DNA of 64,000 nt, from assembly GCA_008508345.1 (NCBI GenBank), contig QNGE01003280.1, positions 16,593 through 80,592 on the forward strand. The letters are read 5' to 3'. The position numbers and the translations under genes are program-made. Below, one piece after another: positions 13,101 to 25,411 of this stretch; the first letter of the stretch is position 1, and every line of letters begins with the position of its first letter. The stretch comes from Paragonimus westermani (lineage: Eukaryota; Platyhelminthes; Trematoda; Plagiorchiida; Troglotrematidae). Under the pieces are notes generated by a model. That model worked only from the letters and a program-made list of their open reading frames with translations. It made no database searches and was not told the origin of the DNA.

Positions 13101-15889
13101 ACTTCAAAGAATTTAGGTTACCTGTGCGCCATCAGTTTATTTAAAAAGTGTATTCATTTTGGCCGTAATTGACTTAAGTAAGGTGTCCTATCCGTAAAAT
13201 GAAGCTGGTGTTTGTATTTGCATGAGATGCCGTCAATTGTTGGTGTTTACAACGGCTCTGTTGCTGTACTATGGTAAAAGCCACCTCACCATGAGCGTCA
13301 CCTCTTGATCGAAGGATTTATGTCTCCTCAAGAGCTTTTAAAACCGATCTTGGCAACAGCGCTAGCTAGGTGTGCGTACTAGTCCCAGCATACGGATCCG
13401 CGAAAGACGAGCGAATCAATATCTCTACAGGTGTCACTAAGTAGACAGGGCATCCCAGTAAAAAGGGCCACATTGTTACATGGGAAAGTTGGTTCTTCGT
13501 TATATCCATGTTGCTGGTCTCTAACATAGACCGATCAGCTGGTTGACCGCATACAGCAAACCAGTACAAGATGACCAACACATCACACTATAATCAAGCT
13601 AAGTAGAGTTTTTTGCTGTGTGTAGGTTGCCTGCTCAGATTCGGAGAATGAATAGACTCATCTGAGCAGAAAGTCAACGTTAAATAAAGAACACACTCGA
13701 TTTTCTTAGGGTTTACTCTGTTAGTTTTTACACACTACGATGGTCACTTATCCGGACCAAGCATATAGTGTGCATGGTTGGTTCACCCTGATAAGTCTAC
13801 TCAGCTTATAAGCAACGTGCCAACTGAGGTACACTCACTTAGTCACACGTGGTCGTGGAGGACTTAGAGAATTAGTCATTCATTCTAAGGTAACACTGGT
13901 CGTGAAAACTGCTGACTGAGTGGGATTACATCAGTTCTTGGACATCTGTTACAGCAACAGAAAAGCGATATAACGTTTAATCTTATATTTGGACGGAGAT
14001 ATTCAGCTGCTTTCAAAATTAGTTGCAGACTGCTACCATGACTTCTATCGTTCACAGTGTTGTTTGTTACTGGTTTGAATGCAATCGAGTTGAAAATGTC
14101 ATCGTTTTTCTCCCCCACAGTTTGTAAACAGAAAGCTGCAAATACAAAGCGTTCAAGCGTCAAGTTGATGGGAAACCTACAGAATATGTTTGTGAGGGGA
14201 AGATGATCCGAATGGGTGCTAAACAGCATCTTGTGAGCGCAAAGAGTGCTAACTATACCAGGCTTTTCGTGTGCGGATACCTCGAAAGATATTTTCAGTG
14301 AACAATGGTTTACAGTTATGCTAGAACACAGTAACGCGACTTTTGCGATTGGCAATATTAATGTGCACTGGTAACATTATTGCCCATGCAAAATCAGCAT
14401 TTGGTATATTCTTCATCTTATCTACATAGAATAGAATGTATCAACCACATACTACACAAATAATTATAGTCCATATTTTAGGGTGGATTTTATTGTTTAT
14501 AGGGTTTAAAGTTATAAGGTTTCGGATGTTGGTTTGCTCTCCGGTCATCTCCATCTGATCTAACAACGCAAGTTTGCCGAAATCGAACTCTGGCAGTACT
14601 TGTATCCGTCGCTTAACTTCTGTTGTCTTTGTTCTCCATGCTGTCTGTGAACTTGAGGAATGAACAACATCAGCGACTGTGATACTGCTTTATTCTGACC
14701 GCCTACACGCAGAGATTACTTCGGATTGACTACGTGCGTTACGTGAATTTTATTATCGATGGTAGCTGAACTTAGTGTTAGAACGTCAACTGGATGCATT
14801 TGGATGGTAAGGTAGATGCCCAGCAAAATTACTTCAGTGTATGTTTTCTACAAGTGTGAAAGCACACTTTTACAAGATGGTTTAATGTGGAATATTCTGA
14901 GATCTCGTTTCCAGTTGAAGGAATTTGATGGTGGACTATTTTCAGAAGATAATGGTATATTTCATTTTCAGATAGGGGGTCAATGAGACAATATGGTAGG
15001 CAACGTGGACGAAACACTGATATGACCAGATAAGCATTCCGTTGGATGTCAAGGACAAAATGTCAATGTAATTCGGTGTAACAAATTCCTCCGGAAGGCT
15101 ACGTTTTAGCAAACAACAATTCTGTGGACCAAACAATTTCTTGAATTTAATCTTGTTGAATGCATGATTGTTTGCTTGTCGTCCCAACATTGAGCAGTTT
15201 GGACTCAAATTTTATAGACTGGTTAGTTATGTTGTCAATGCCAGATCTTTTCCTCTTGTAAATTCAAGTATCTTTGTAGTACAATTAAAATGGTATGTAA
15301 GAAATAGGCGACACTAACAGCCAATTTTTACAACAAAAGAACAAAGTCCATCTCCCTCCGCCCCTCAGTAGAAACGACAGTAATACATCGTTCGTTATTA
15401 TTGACGTTTATTGGTGAGACAACCGTGAGATAAATACGATCAGACTTAGCTCTTGCTGAAGTTCGTTAGCAGTATATATTGTTGTCTTGGTAGACAATAC
15501 AACCTAAGCCACGCGATTCTGAGGTTACCGTGTAAACCACTGGACCAATGACCTGGCATTAAACAAGACTGAACAAACATGTGCAAACCCAGCGCCCCAT
15601 TTACCTTCGAGTAATACTCGGGTTGACCGATCGTATCGATAAGAGACGCAGTAACTGTCATGTTAATTTTAGTCGACGGCCCCACAATTGGAAATTCGTT
15701 TCAGGCTAAAATCACAAAAATCATTTAACTTGAACAGTATTTCGGTTGTTGATCATTAGAGGTTTCTGATTGATAGAGGTTGAATAACATTCATAAATGA
15801 CCAGATTTTTCAATTCTCATAGACACTTTGAAAAACCGGTTCAACTGTCTATGGGAAGGCGAAAGATGTGACTGACTATGAGTAATGTT
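10131..15889. other. No gene recognised; contains one long unassigned open frame
   Basis: The longest open frame is 13885-14355 (-, 156 residues), cysteine-containing and without a motif I can name. Another minus-strand segment near 15590-15700 ends in AAG|GTAAAT, a possible splice donor, but its upstream border has an in-frame stop. Neither is called a gene. The rest is AT-rich with short shadow frames. Confidence 0.4.
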
Positions 15890-16070
15890 CATTCCAGTTT
15901 ATAGTGAACTAGCGGTAAGAGGAAGGCATAACTAGAGCTTAATCGTTGGAAAATACCCATCGGATCAGAGGTAACGATATGACCAGAAATTGCTTTCCAT
16001 GATTGTTTTTCAAGCCAGTGCAAATACATAAGTACATCATCATCAGACAAACCACAAAAAAAAACCAAAA

Positions 16071-16146
16071 AGTGATTGTTAACGAATGGCAATAAAGGCT
16101 ACTACTAGGCTACACACAATGACTGGTTAGACCAGGGCCGGACGTT
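16071..16146 (+). repeat. Left inverted flank of the Penelope-like element
   Basis: It starts AGTGATTGTTAACGAATGGC and ends GCCGGACGTT. The reverse complement is at 17743-17818: 76 bases, 4 mismatches, no gaps by my hand alignment. Confidence 0.85.
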
Positions 16147-16240
16147 GAGTTGATGTTAGGTCGCACGGTCAGAGTCATATGTTTGTATGTGGTTTGATTG
16201 TACCGTGGCAACGGATGATCGATAGAAGAATGAGGTCTAA

Positions 16241-17680
16241 TTGGAGAATTTATTCGTTCAACCGCTACTTCTGAGTCCCCCATATGATGCCAACTTTGAG
16301 CAGTTCAAATTTGGACTGGTCACTAGTTGTTACAGCAATCGCCAATTGACCGTATCTCATAAGAGTCCGATAATCCGAATGCATCTGGATACCCTGAGAA
16401 TTTTTCGTACTGGTGACATCCTACCCACTAGGCCAGACAAGTGCGTCGGGATTGTCATTCTGAACAAATCTGATAGTACCGAGAAGGTGCTATCGATACT
16501 TTCAGATACTAGCGAATTGCGGAATTTGGGATATGAGATAGACAAAAAGGGGTTAGTTGAAAATTGAATAAATAATTCCTTAAACTGACTAGTGCGACAG
16601 GACTGTATCGCAAAGATTAAGTGTGACGAGTTGAAACCAACTGGAACCATCATATCACGTTTATGTGAACTCCCCAAGGTTCATAAAAGTGGTTATTCAT
16701 TTCTATCGATAGTTGATATATCAGTTCATCATCACGCAACTGCCAAGTGGTTGGCGGAAATACTGTAGCCTATACGACCGGAATTATGCTCACGTAGTCC
16801 CTATGACACTTTTGAGTTTGTAGGTCCAGTGGGGGATATCATTGTTAGATACCAACACCTGAACTCCCTTGACATCACTTCGTTATCCACAGATATTCCG
16901 TAGGTGGAGACTGTTTTGTTTGATCAAGTAGAACAATCGGGAAGTTCGTTCAGATTAAAAAATTCCGACCTAAAATAATTTCTTTTACGGCGTACCCTTA
17001 GTGTTCAGGTCATGTTCAGTAGCGAGCTCTATCGGCAACCATATTGGGATAGCAATGGGATCTCCTTCCGCTCCATTGCTAGCAGACGCGTTTGTGATCA
17101 AACTAGGGTCCCTGCTTCAGTCGACCATTGGGAATCTTCATATGTACCGCCAATATGTTGACGATCTACTCGTTGTTAGACAGCCACCAAATGAGTTAAA
17201 AACCATCCTTCAGGTTTTTATCGCAGCACATGCTTCGCTGCAGTTCACCCTAGAAGAGGAATCCAATAATGAGTTTCACTGTTTAAATGTCAAATTGGCA
17301 GTACATCGAGATTGTACAGTGAGTAGGTCGGTATATCCCAATCCTACGTGGACAGGTCAGTACACCATATCCATCTGTTTTGTGTTCATTAAACATTAAC
17401 GAAATGTAGTTGAAGGCCTGGCAACTAGAACAAGAAAGATTTGTTCGGTTGACGCAGTAGAGCAGGAGCTGGAAACCGTTCAAAATCTATTGAGGAGAAT
17501 CGGTTATCCGGAGCAATTCATCACTTCAGATATGAAGTCCAAAATCCCGCAAGGGGTAACGTCGATAGCTGAAAAGAAAGACATGTTTAAAAAACCTCAG
17601 TTCAAAGGGGATAATGTGTCTTATCATTCAGCCTAGAATGAAACCGATTATCGTAAATCAATCATTAGCCCCACTGTTGC
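16241..17680 (+). pseudogene. Penelope-like reverse transcriptase, interrupted
   Basis: The N-terminal part (16241-16567) has RPDKCVGIVILNKSD, the PLE signature usually read RPDKGSGVV. After a stop it continues with CELPKVHKSGYSFLSIVD (about 16660-16710), the P-K-(I/V)-H-K block. Next are YDTFEFVGPV and SLDITSLSTDIP (usually S-L-D-V-x-S-L-F-T-N-V-P). The third part (17001-17399) has GIAMGSPSAPLLADAFV and the catalytic box QYVDDLLVV with both aspartates kept. After another stop come RICS-type and GYPEQFI segments to about 17680. There are stops at about 16565, 16768 and 17398. The enzyme is a telomerase-related retroelement polymerase. This copy cannot make a full protein. Confidence 0.8.
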
Positions 17681-17742
17681 ACATCTAACCGACATAATCC
17701 TTCGTAAAGACATCACCCTGACCGTGGACGTAACATCAAAAC

Positions 17743-17818
17743 AACGTTCGGTGCTGGTCTAACCAGTCATTGTGTGTAGCCTAGTACTAGCCTTTATTGC
17801 CATTCGTTAACAATCACT
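17743..17818 (-). repeat. Right inverted flank of the Penelope-like element
   Basis: Reverse complement of 16071-16146 with four mismatches. It begins directly after the recognisable reverse transcriptase. Confidence 0.85.
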
Positions 17819-17900
17819 CGTCAGTTTTTTGCTGTTTGTTTCATGTTGATGTAGTTGCAGTGATTAACATGATAACCTTGCAAGCGATAGAAGTGCTAAA

Positions 17901-20842
17901 CATGAGTAAGGAGGAGACGATGACTAAATGGGGCAAATTCACAAGATGCTTCCATTCCCCTTGTTTTGTTGATTCTTACTCATTATAGTTTCATTGAACA
18001 ACGAATCAGCCAACTAAAAGGACCTGATCAACATCTGTTTCCTCCAGTTTATTGACCCACTGATTGTATGAATCAAATGGTCATCTTTCTTTGAGTTGAA
18101 CATGTATTGCAGTGCACAACTGGTTAAGGTCTTCCACTTATTCAGGTTGACAATCATCAACTGGCGTTCGTATCACATCTGACAAAGAACGGTCATCATA
18201 ATCATATGTGAACATCTATCCTATTAGCAGGAAAACGATAAATTAGCAGCTTACCATGTACAATATATAGCCGAACAATTAACACATGGTTTACGACTTT
18301 TTTAATGTACTTGAATGTAAATGATTTTTACACCGGTACCGTGCACTTCATCAACTCTGTTCTATTTTGTTTTCTCGTTACATGGTTATCACTATTGCAG
18401 CCACGAATTCTCCACCTCTAGAACCATTTAACGGTTCCATGCTGTGTACAAGCGATTCCCTTATCAGGTCAAACATGTAAACAGGTGTTGATCGGTGTTG
18501 AAACATTACGAGATACTTCGAAGCTACTGGTAGCATCAGCTGGAGCATCAAAGTCTGTAAACAATATGCAATATAGATTCGTAAACCTGCGGTTTTTTGT
18601 GTAATATGAAAAAAATGGACTGAGGGTCCATGAGTTTGCTTGGTTTGGTCGACTGATCTGCCAATGATATGTTCTAGTAGTTAACAGAGTTGAACATATG
18701 TATGAATCACGTTCCCAGGCCTAGGTGAATTCATTCGGTGACCTGTCTTCAAAGTCGTTACTCAATTTCTGTAGATTCACGATAACCAAAAGAGATCTAC
18801 TGGAATTGTTTATCCGTCGTTTGCACTGTGAAGTAGTCACTCTCTCAGATTATCACAAACCACAGGGTCTGTGTAATGCATGTTTACAAGTATAACCACA
18901 CACATTGTTTTCGGATTGACATCCGGATGTTTGACACCGTATTCTTTTTTTATCTCGTTGAAAGAATGTGCTTGATATTGGGATAATATTCCTTTTTTCT
19001 GTGGCGTTCACACAGTTCTGTCATCAGTTTAGTTATAAACTTTCTCCAGTTAAGTATCAAATTCAAAACCCCTTTGCAACGAATGCATGCAGTCAAAGCT
19101 GATACAAAGGGTAAATTTTCGCAAACAGTTTTTCACTACTGCTTAAATATGCATCGGCTGCCATTCATTGACGTCATGCTGTCTACAATGTCTGTCTCCC
19201 CTAGTTTTTATTGTATACGCAATTTGATGCGAAGCTCAATGTATGACAGTAGGGTTTCTTTTAGTTGCTTGGTATTCTGTAAGAAGTTGTCCATTCAGCT
19301 TGTTTCAACAGAAGTAGTCTTAACTGTGATAAGAGTTCTGTTTTTGTTTCCGCTTGGATTTCTTTGGGATTCAACAGTATTGTCTTTATTGGTGCGGCAC
19401 ACTGTTCATCAAATACACGAGTTGAGGTAGTAGTGACCAAACAGTTATCAACGTTAACGTCTAGTGTTGAAGATTGATAGTTTAGCTGGGTCTGGTCTTG
19501 TGCATTAACTTACGACGGCATGTTGCAAACATTTTATTTCGTTATCTGCGAACACCTCAGAATGTGTTCTCAACTTGTGTAGCTAATACATAATAAATGT
19601 GACCAGTCGTGTCGTATTTTCTCTCTAGCTACAGATCGATAGTGAGGGGGAAGTGAAGATTGAACACGGTTCTACATTTCACAATGAATCTTTAAAAAAT
19701 GCGGCTTACCTAACTGAACCGACCCTCTCTTGCGAACAAACTTATTTGTAGAACGGAAGTATTCCGTGCTCACATAAAACTGGCTTCTAGACAAATCTTT
19801 TCAGTGCGTGGGAATTCCGAACCTTTCACTCCAAAGGAACTCAATGGAATGGTGTGTTCAATGCAATCCCGACGCGATCGGTAAACTGGCAAGCACCTAC
19901 AGCGTCTATAAGCAGATCGTAAATCCTGAGTATCCAGAGTGACCAATCCAACCGATTCACTCAAGTCAACCCATGGAGCATGTGGAAAAAATCGGGGCAG
20001 TTTTAAGTTCGTACACCGGTGATCAAAGAGGCTGTCGCAATTTACTTACACTCACCCCCACTGTGCGCCTGAAACAACCAGTTAAAACACTGAAACTTCT
20101 ATGGAACTAACGTTTCTTGGACGAAATTCGCACAGTTCACACGGTCGGTTTTGTGAAAACAAGTCCCATGAATCAAACCGGATAGACTAATGACTGACAT
20201 CTATCGCTCCAGTAAGATGTTGTCTATCACTCCGATCGAACCCATATAAATGTTTTACCTAGTCCGGTGACAAAACACGTAAAACCAGCTTGTGTGCCCG
20301 TGACCTAATCAAGCATACTCAACGCATTGATTCCTAATAGTTCGGAACGCAAGCCTCTCACTAGAGAGAGCTGGAATGCGTCATCCAATCCACGTTACAG
20401 TCAAGAGTAGACTCTTTTTAGGCCAAGAGTGACGTTCATTGCGGTTGTTCGGCCATTGTATAAATCCATCTCTTCCACTTTCAACTTTCCTAAAACTTAG
20501 TCTGTAATGAAAAATGTAGGATACTAAAGTATACTTATCAGTTTGACTTAATTTACTCCGATCTTGATCATTAATTCCAATATCTGGGTTCCGTTACAAA
20601 AGCCGTGCTGATTTCTGTTGGTCTTAGCATGTAGTGATTGTGTTGAGATGAACAGGTCAGCGTAATTGCTAAAGTCGAAAATAATTTATCACAAAAGCCT
20701 TATAACTCTCCCGATTCAGTCACGATTCTGTGTGCTTTGTTGATATTTTCTGTCAGCTATACGATTTCCTACAATGGACGCTGCTTACCCTTGCAACTGT
20801 AAGGTTAGGCGTGTTCAGGGAAAACAGGCGCATGTATGATAT
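17901..20842. other. No gene recognised
   Basis: AT-rich. Open frames such as 19074-19430 (+, 118 residues) and 19770-19964 (-, 64 residues) have no recognisable motif. This would be the place to look for downstream NXF1 exons on the minus strand, but I found none. Confidence 0.45.
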
Positions 20843-21240
20843 TGTTAGGAGGCAAACTCACCAAAACAATCTAGTCAGGACAGCGGTGACGGCTGACGAA
20901 ATCAGACAGCAACAAAGCACTGGGGGGCACGTCGGACTGACAAGCAGGATACGTGCAACTGAGTGGGGGTGTCACGCCTATGGATTTGGCTTTACTCGGC
21001 CACTTGGAAGCGAAGTGGCCTAGACAAGTAGACAGTGACTCATCACCATTTCATGATATATTTATGTACAGGAATTTCATTCATTTGGTCGAACTTGTTT
21101 TCGGCAATACAGCGTGTTTACCGCAACCGTGTCTTTTTGTCTCCGCACCAGTTAGACTAGGGGAAGCCGCATAGCAGGAACCCAGATCTAGCAGTCAAGC
21201 CGTATTAGAACGTTTGGCAAGGGATAGGCGCGTTACATCA
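20843..21240 (+). repeat. Gypsy-A 5' LTR
   Basis: It starts TGTTAGGAGGCAAACT and ends GTTACATCA. The bounds were fixed by comparison with the 3' LTR and with the solo LTR at 28325-28780. It keeps one copy of a GGTGACGGCTGA motif where the 3' LTR has two, and it lacks a second internal stretch near the GTGTCACGCC sequence. Confidence 0.9.
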
Positions 21241-21241
21241 G

Positions 21242-21255
21242 TGGCGACAGAAGTC
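21242..21255 (+). promoter_or_regulatory. Gypsy-A primer-binding-site-like sequence
   Basis: TGGCGACAGAAGTC lies one base after the 5' LTR. LTR retroelements carry a tRNA-complementary site beginning TGG at this place. Which tRNA it would match is not determined. Confidence 0.5.
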
Positions 21256-21270
21256 AAATCGAACCCAGTA

Positions 21271-22730
21271 ATGACCATCTCCATGGGGCAGATGCAAGCG
21301 CTCCTTCAACAACAGCAGAAGATTTTCGAGCAGTCACAGGCGAAGCTAATTGATATGTTCACGCAGAAGTTTTCGAGTCAGTCATTGAGAGTTGCAAACC
21401 AGGACCAGGTACCTACACCAGAATCGATGATCCAACAAGTCAGTGAATTCCATTTTGATGCTATCGGTGGAGTCACGTTCGATTCTTGGTTCCATAAATA
21501 TGAACATATTTTTCGTGTGGAGATGGCACAGCTTCCCGAAGACAAGAAAGTCAGACTATTACTGAGAAGACTGGGCATGGCAGAACACGAACGATTCGTG
21601 AATTTCATCTTGCTAAAACATCCCAGAGATTTGACCTTTGAAGAAACCACAAGGACGCTGTCGCAGATTTTCGGTGAGCAATCATCCTTGTTCAATATTC
21701 GATATCGTTGTCTGAAGTTAACAAAGAATCCTATCGATGACTAGATACAGTATGCAGCTAATGTCAATCGGGAATGCGAACGCGCCAAACTTCATAGCAT
21801 GACGAACGACCTGTTCAAGTGTCTCATTTTTGTATGTGGCTTACATTCACCCCAGGACGCAGACATTCGGACCAGAATTTTGAACAAGATTGAGCAGTGC
21901 CCAGATATCACCCTACAGAGTGTCACAACAGAATGTCATCGACTCGTTAACCTGAAACACGACACGGCAATGATTCAGCAGGCTACTTCATCGGGTCCTT
22001 CAGAAATGATTTATGCAGTCAGCAGCAAGAACACGAATAAAGAAACAAGTCGCCAGCCGGCAATAAATTCAAAACCTCCATCAGCATGCTGGTATTGCAA
22101 AGAATGGCACTTTGCTCGTCTCTGTCCGTTCAACAATCATATATGCAACAGATGTGGGAAAATAGGTCACAGAGAAATATGCTGTCGCGCACTAGTGCAA
22201 CCATCCAGACGTCAAAGAAACTTTCACAGGCGCCCGCAGTTCTCCCCCAGCAAGTCGAAGACGATCACCACAACTTTTAAAATTGATGGCGAATCCAGAC
22301 GCACTAATGGTGTGCCTACCCGCTTGCAACTAGACACTGCTTCTGATATCACACTGATTTCCCGCGATACATGGCTAAAGCTTGGGCGACCTCCATTGCT
22401 TCCAACGCATCATACGGTTCGGAACGCCTTGGGCGGAACCTTGAAGCTAGCCGGGGAAGTAACATGGGAGGTGACGTTTGGAGACAGCCGAATCGAAGCC
22501 TGTTGTTTCGTCACAGATCATCCAGGTTTAGATCTACTGGGCTTTGATTTGATGGACAACTTGAAATTACTAGATCAGCCGGTAAACAGCATATGTAATC
22601 AAACGAAACCACATAGTGGGTCAAAAACACTGCTTTTGGCGCCAGAAATTCAACGTCAGATTGAGGAACTCAAGATTCGACACGCGTCCGTTTTTGAACC
22701 AGGCCTCGGTCTTTGTACAAAAGCAAAAGG
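21271..22730 (+). pseudogene. Gypsy-A gag and protease, one in-frame stop
   Basis: The frame begins at ATG 21271 and runs to about 22730 in one phase, broken only by TAG at 21742-21744. The first part is a glutamine-rich gag N-terminus followed by SWFHKYEHIFRVEMAQLPED, a helical gag core. At 22087-22188 there are two zinc-knuckle-like arrays: CWYCKEWHFARLC (CX2CX3HX4C) and CNRCGKIGHREIC (CX2CX4HX3C). At about 22323 the protease active site reads LQLDTASDITLIS, with alanine in place of the usual glycine after D-T. DLLGFDLMDNLKLLD marks the protease end. The frame is lost by a shift at about 22725, just before the reverse transcriptase. Confidence 0.85.
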
Positions 22731-24080
22731 CAACTCTCACACTACATCCAGGAGTGAAACCAGTGTTCAGACCCAAAAGACCAGTTCCGTATGCTGCACT
22801 GCCGATTGTGGACGGCGAATTTGATCGGTTGCAAACAGAAGGTATCATCCAGTCAGTGAATTACTCGGAATGGGCTGCTCCCATTGTTGTTGTCAAGAAT
22901 GCTCACGGCGGAATTCGAATATGTGCCGATTTTTCTACTGGCTTGAACGCGGCGTTAAAGAATTACGGATATCCTCTACCAGTGCCAGAAGACCTTTTAA
23001 CTAAGCTCAACGGGGGACAGTGTTTCACCAAAGTGGACCTTGTTGACGCACATCTACAGATACCGTGGAAAAAAAGTCGAGGGAATTGCTGACAATCAAT
23101 ACTCAGAGAGGCTTGTTCCAGTATACACGACTACCATTCGGCATCAAAACTGCATCAACAATCTTCCCGCAGATAATGGACACCATGCTGTCTGACCTTC
23201 CCGGTTGTGTTGCTTATTTGGACGATATTATAATCATGGGCTGTGACGCTGCAGATCTAGTACAAAAACTGGACATGTTGTCAAGAATTAAGGAGTATGG
23301 ATTCCGGCTGAGGAAGGAGAAGTGCATTTTTATGTTGCACAGTGTCAAATATCTTGGGTTAATTATTGATAAACATGGACGCCATCCAGATCCGGCCAGT
23401 GTTGAAGCAATCAAAGCGATGCATCCACCGAAAGATGTATCCGGCCTTCGTGCTTTTCTCGGACTTGTCAACTATTATGGAGCGTTTCTTCCTGCACTTC
23501 ATCAACTCAGAGGGCCGCTTACGGACTGCTAACAAAGGATTCAAAATGGGAATAGACAACAGAATGTCAACGGAGCTTTGAGAAGGTTGAAGTAATGATT
23601 ACTTCTGATTTGCTTCGGACCCACTTCAATCCGTTTCTTCCAATAGAGGTGGCATCTGCCGCATCAAACTTTGGAATCGGTGCAGTAATTTCCCATGTCT
23701 TTCCAGATGGATCAGAAAAAGCCATTGCGCACGCTGCCAGATCATTGACACCAGCCGAGAAGAACTATAGTCAAATTGAAAAGGAGGCACTTTCCATCAT
23801 TTTCGCAGTCAAGAACTTCCACAAAATGCTGTACAGTAGGCGGTTCACTCTTCTCACAGACCACAAACCTTTGCTGACTATTTTCGGTTCAAAGAAAGGC
23901 ATTCCGGTTTACACTGCAAACTCACTGCAACGTTGATCGACAATGTTACTCGCCTATGACTTCAATATTCAATACCGGAACACGCACGAATTTGGCAAAG
24001 CCGATGCCTTGTCACGCCTAATAAACTCGAAGCAAACAGAATCTGACGACTCTGTCATTGCGTCAGTTTCAGTTGAACCG
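22731..24080 (+). pseudogene. Gypsy-A reverse transcriptase and RNase H, frameshifted
   Basis: Motifs in order are PVPYAALPIVDGEFDRL, WAAPIVVVKN, RICADFSTGLN, FTKVDLVDAHLQIP, then after a shift at about 23065 LFQYTRLPFGIKTAS, and the catalytic box VAYLDDIIIMG (YLDD at 23214-23225). Next come KYLGLIIDKHGRHPDP and FLGLVNYYGAFLPALHQLRG. After a second shift near 23530, RNase H reads ASNFGIGAVISHVFPDGSEK, SQIEKEALSIIFAVKNF and LLTDHKPLL. A stop is at 23934-23936, followed by a connection region with ADALSRL to about 24020. The active-site residues are kept but the protein cannot be read through. Confidence 0.9.
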
Positions 24081-25375
24081 TAGGTTCGTCAAGTCCACTT
24101 CAACAACAAAAGAGCCCTGCCCGTTACTGCTACGACCATCAAGAACTTAGCCAATCACGACGAAGTCTTACAGAAGGTGATGCACTATGTACGCACAAGG
24201 TGGAATCAACACAACCTGGACTCCAATATCCGGCAGTTTTTTCATAGACGTGACTCCCTCTCCATTATCGACGGTTGTCTCAAGTTTGGTGACCGGGTCG
24301 TTGTGCCACAGGTGTTACGTGACAAAGTACTGAAGCAGTTTCATACCGGCCATCCAGGTATCAGCATAATGAAAGCTCTCGCGCGTAGTTACGTATATTG
24401 GCCGCAGATAGATTCGGAAATTGAGCGGTTCTGTCAAAGGTGCGAACGATGTCAGCTAGCAGCTAAAGCACCCCCGAAGTGACCGTGGCAACCATGGCCA
24501 GACGCAGAAAAACCGTGGCAACGTCTCCATCTGGATTTCGCCGGGCCAGTTAATGGTCAATACTACATGATATTGGTCGATTCATTCACCAAGTGGCCGG
24601 AAGTTGTCCCAATGACAAACCCGAACTCTATATCACTAATATCAGAGCTCAACAAGTTATTCTGCTATTTTGGCATTCCGGAGACTATTGTAAAGGATAA
24701 TGGATCACAATTCACATCCGCCACTTTCCGGACATTTTGCGAGCATCATGGCATTCAGCAAAACTTCTCTCCCCCGTATCACCCACAATCTAATGGTCAA
24801 ACTGAAAGGTTCGTGGATACCTTCAAGCAGGCATTACCTAAAGCCGAAGGAGAGGAGACTCAAGTAGATGTCATTCGACATTTCTTGACTGCCTACGTCT
24901 AATCGCAATACACCAGGAGGAATCTCGCCAGCTGAATGTATGTTCGGACGGAAAATTCGCACAAGGTTCGACAATATCAGACCATCACCAGTCACATCCG
25001 CCAACGAAGTACACAGGGCAGGCTATGCACAATGCATACGGCGTTTCAATATTGGCGACTCAGTGCTTGCGCGAAAGTTGCAAACCAGGACCAGGTACCT
25101 ACACCAGAATCGATGATACAGCAAGTCAGTGAGTTCCATTTTGATGCTATCAGTGGAATCACGTTTGATTCTTGGTTACGGCGGAACCCTGGATTACTTC
25201 CGATCAAACCAGACTCAACATCATTACATTAGGACATTCTCTTGGACACCTTCGAATTGGAGAAAAAGGCTGACGGGCCGCTGTCAATCATCGGCGAGAC
25301 AACACGAGGCTCTTTTCCTCTTAGACGGTCCAAACGAACAAGGAAGCCCGTGAACCCCCTACAAGTGGATCCAAG
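24081..25375 (+). pseudogene. Gypsy-A integrase, interrupted
   Basis: The H2C2 zinc finger is intact at about 24340-24465: H-T-G-H-P-G...CQRCERCQLA. After a stop at 24480-24482 the catalytic core starts with LHLDFAGPVNGQYY (first aspartate), then VKDNGSQFTS (second aspartate) and NGQTERFV (glutamate), the D,D,35E triad. The frame stops at 24900-24902. Beyond it the C-terminal part is disturbed by a 102-bp copy of gag (25076-25177). The end reads PLRRSKRTRKPVNPLQVD, a basic tail normal for this class. Confidence 0.88.
25076..25177 (+). repeat. Copy of a gag segment (21390-21491) inserted in the integrase C-terminal region
   Basis: AGTTGCAAACCAGGACCAGG...GATTCTTGGTT occurs at 21390-21491 in gag and again here, 102 bases each with six mismatches and no gaps by hand alignment. 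Sequence on both sides here reads as the pol tail. Copying by template switching during reverse transcription is the simplest explanation. Confidence 0.85.
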
Positions 25376-25400
25376 ATGTCAGTCCTATGATACATGCCGT

Positions 25401-25411
25401 AAAAGGGGAGG
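25401..25411 (+). other. Gypsy-A polypurine tract
   Basis: AAAAGGGGAGG sits directly before the TGTTAGG start of the 3' LTR, the expected site for plus-strand priming. Confidence 0.8.

Larger units (their letters stand above)
15890..17900 (+). mobile_element. Penelope-like retroelement (PLE), decayed, flanked by inverted repeats
   Basis: A PLE-type reverse transcriptase lies between two copies of a flank sequence in opposite orientation (16071-16146 and 17743-17818). The flanks match over 76 bases with four mismatches, and weaker similarity continues outward for about 100 bases: both sides, read outward, begin MPFVNNH and keep a later V-F-x-C and D-V. PLEs are known for LTR-like terminal repeats that may be direct or inverted. 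The GIY-YIG endonuclease normally found after the reverse transcriptase is not visible, so this copy is either naturally endonuclease-less or deleted at its 3' end. Confidence 0.75.

Noticed and set aside
13885..14355. 156-residue minus open frame, considered as an NXF1 NTF2-like exon
   Set aside because: Only a vague hydrophobic pattern resembles the NTF2-like domain; no splice borders in the right phase and no firm motif.
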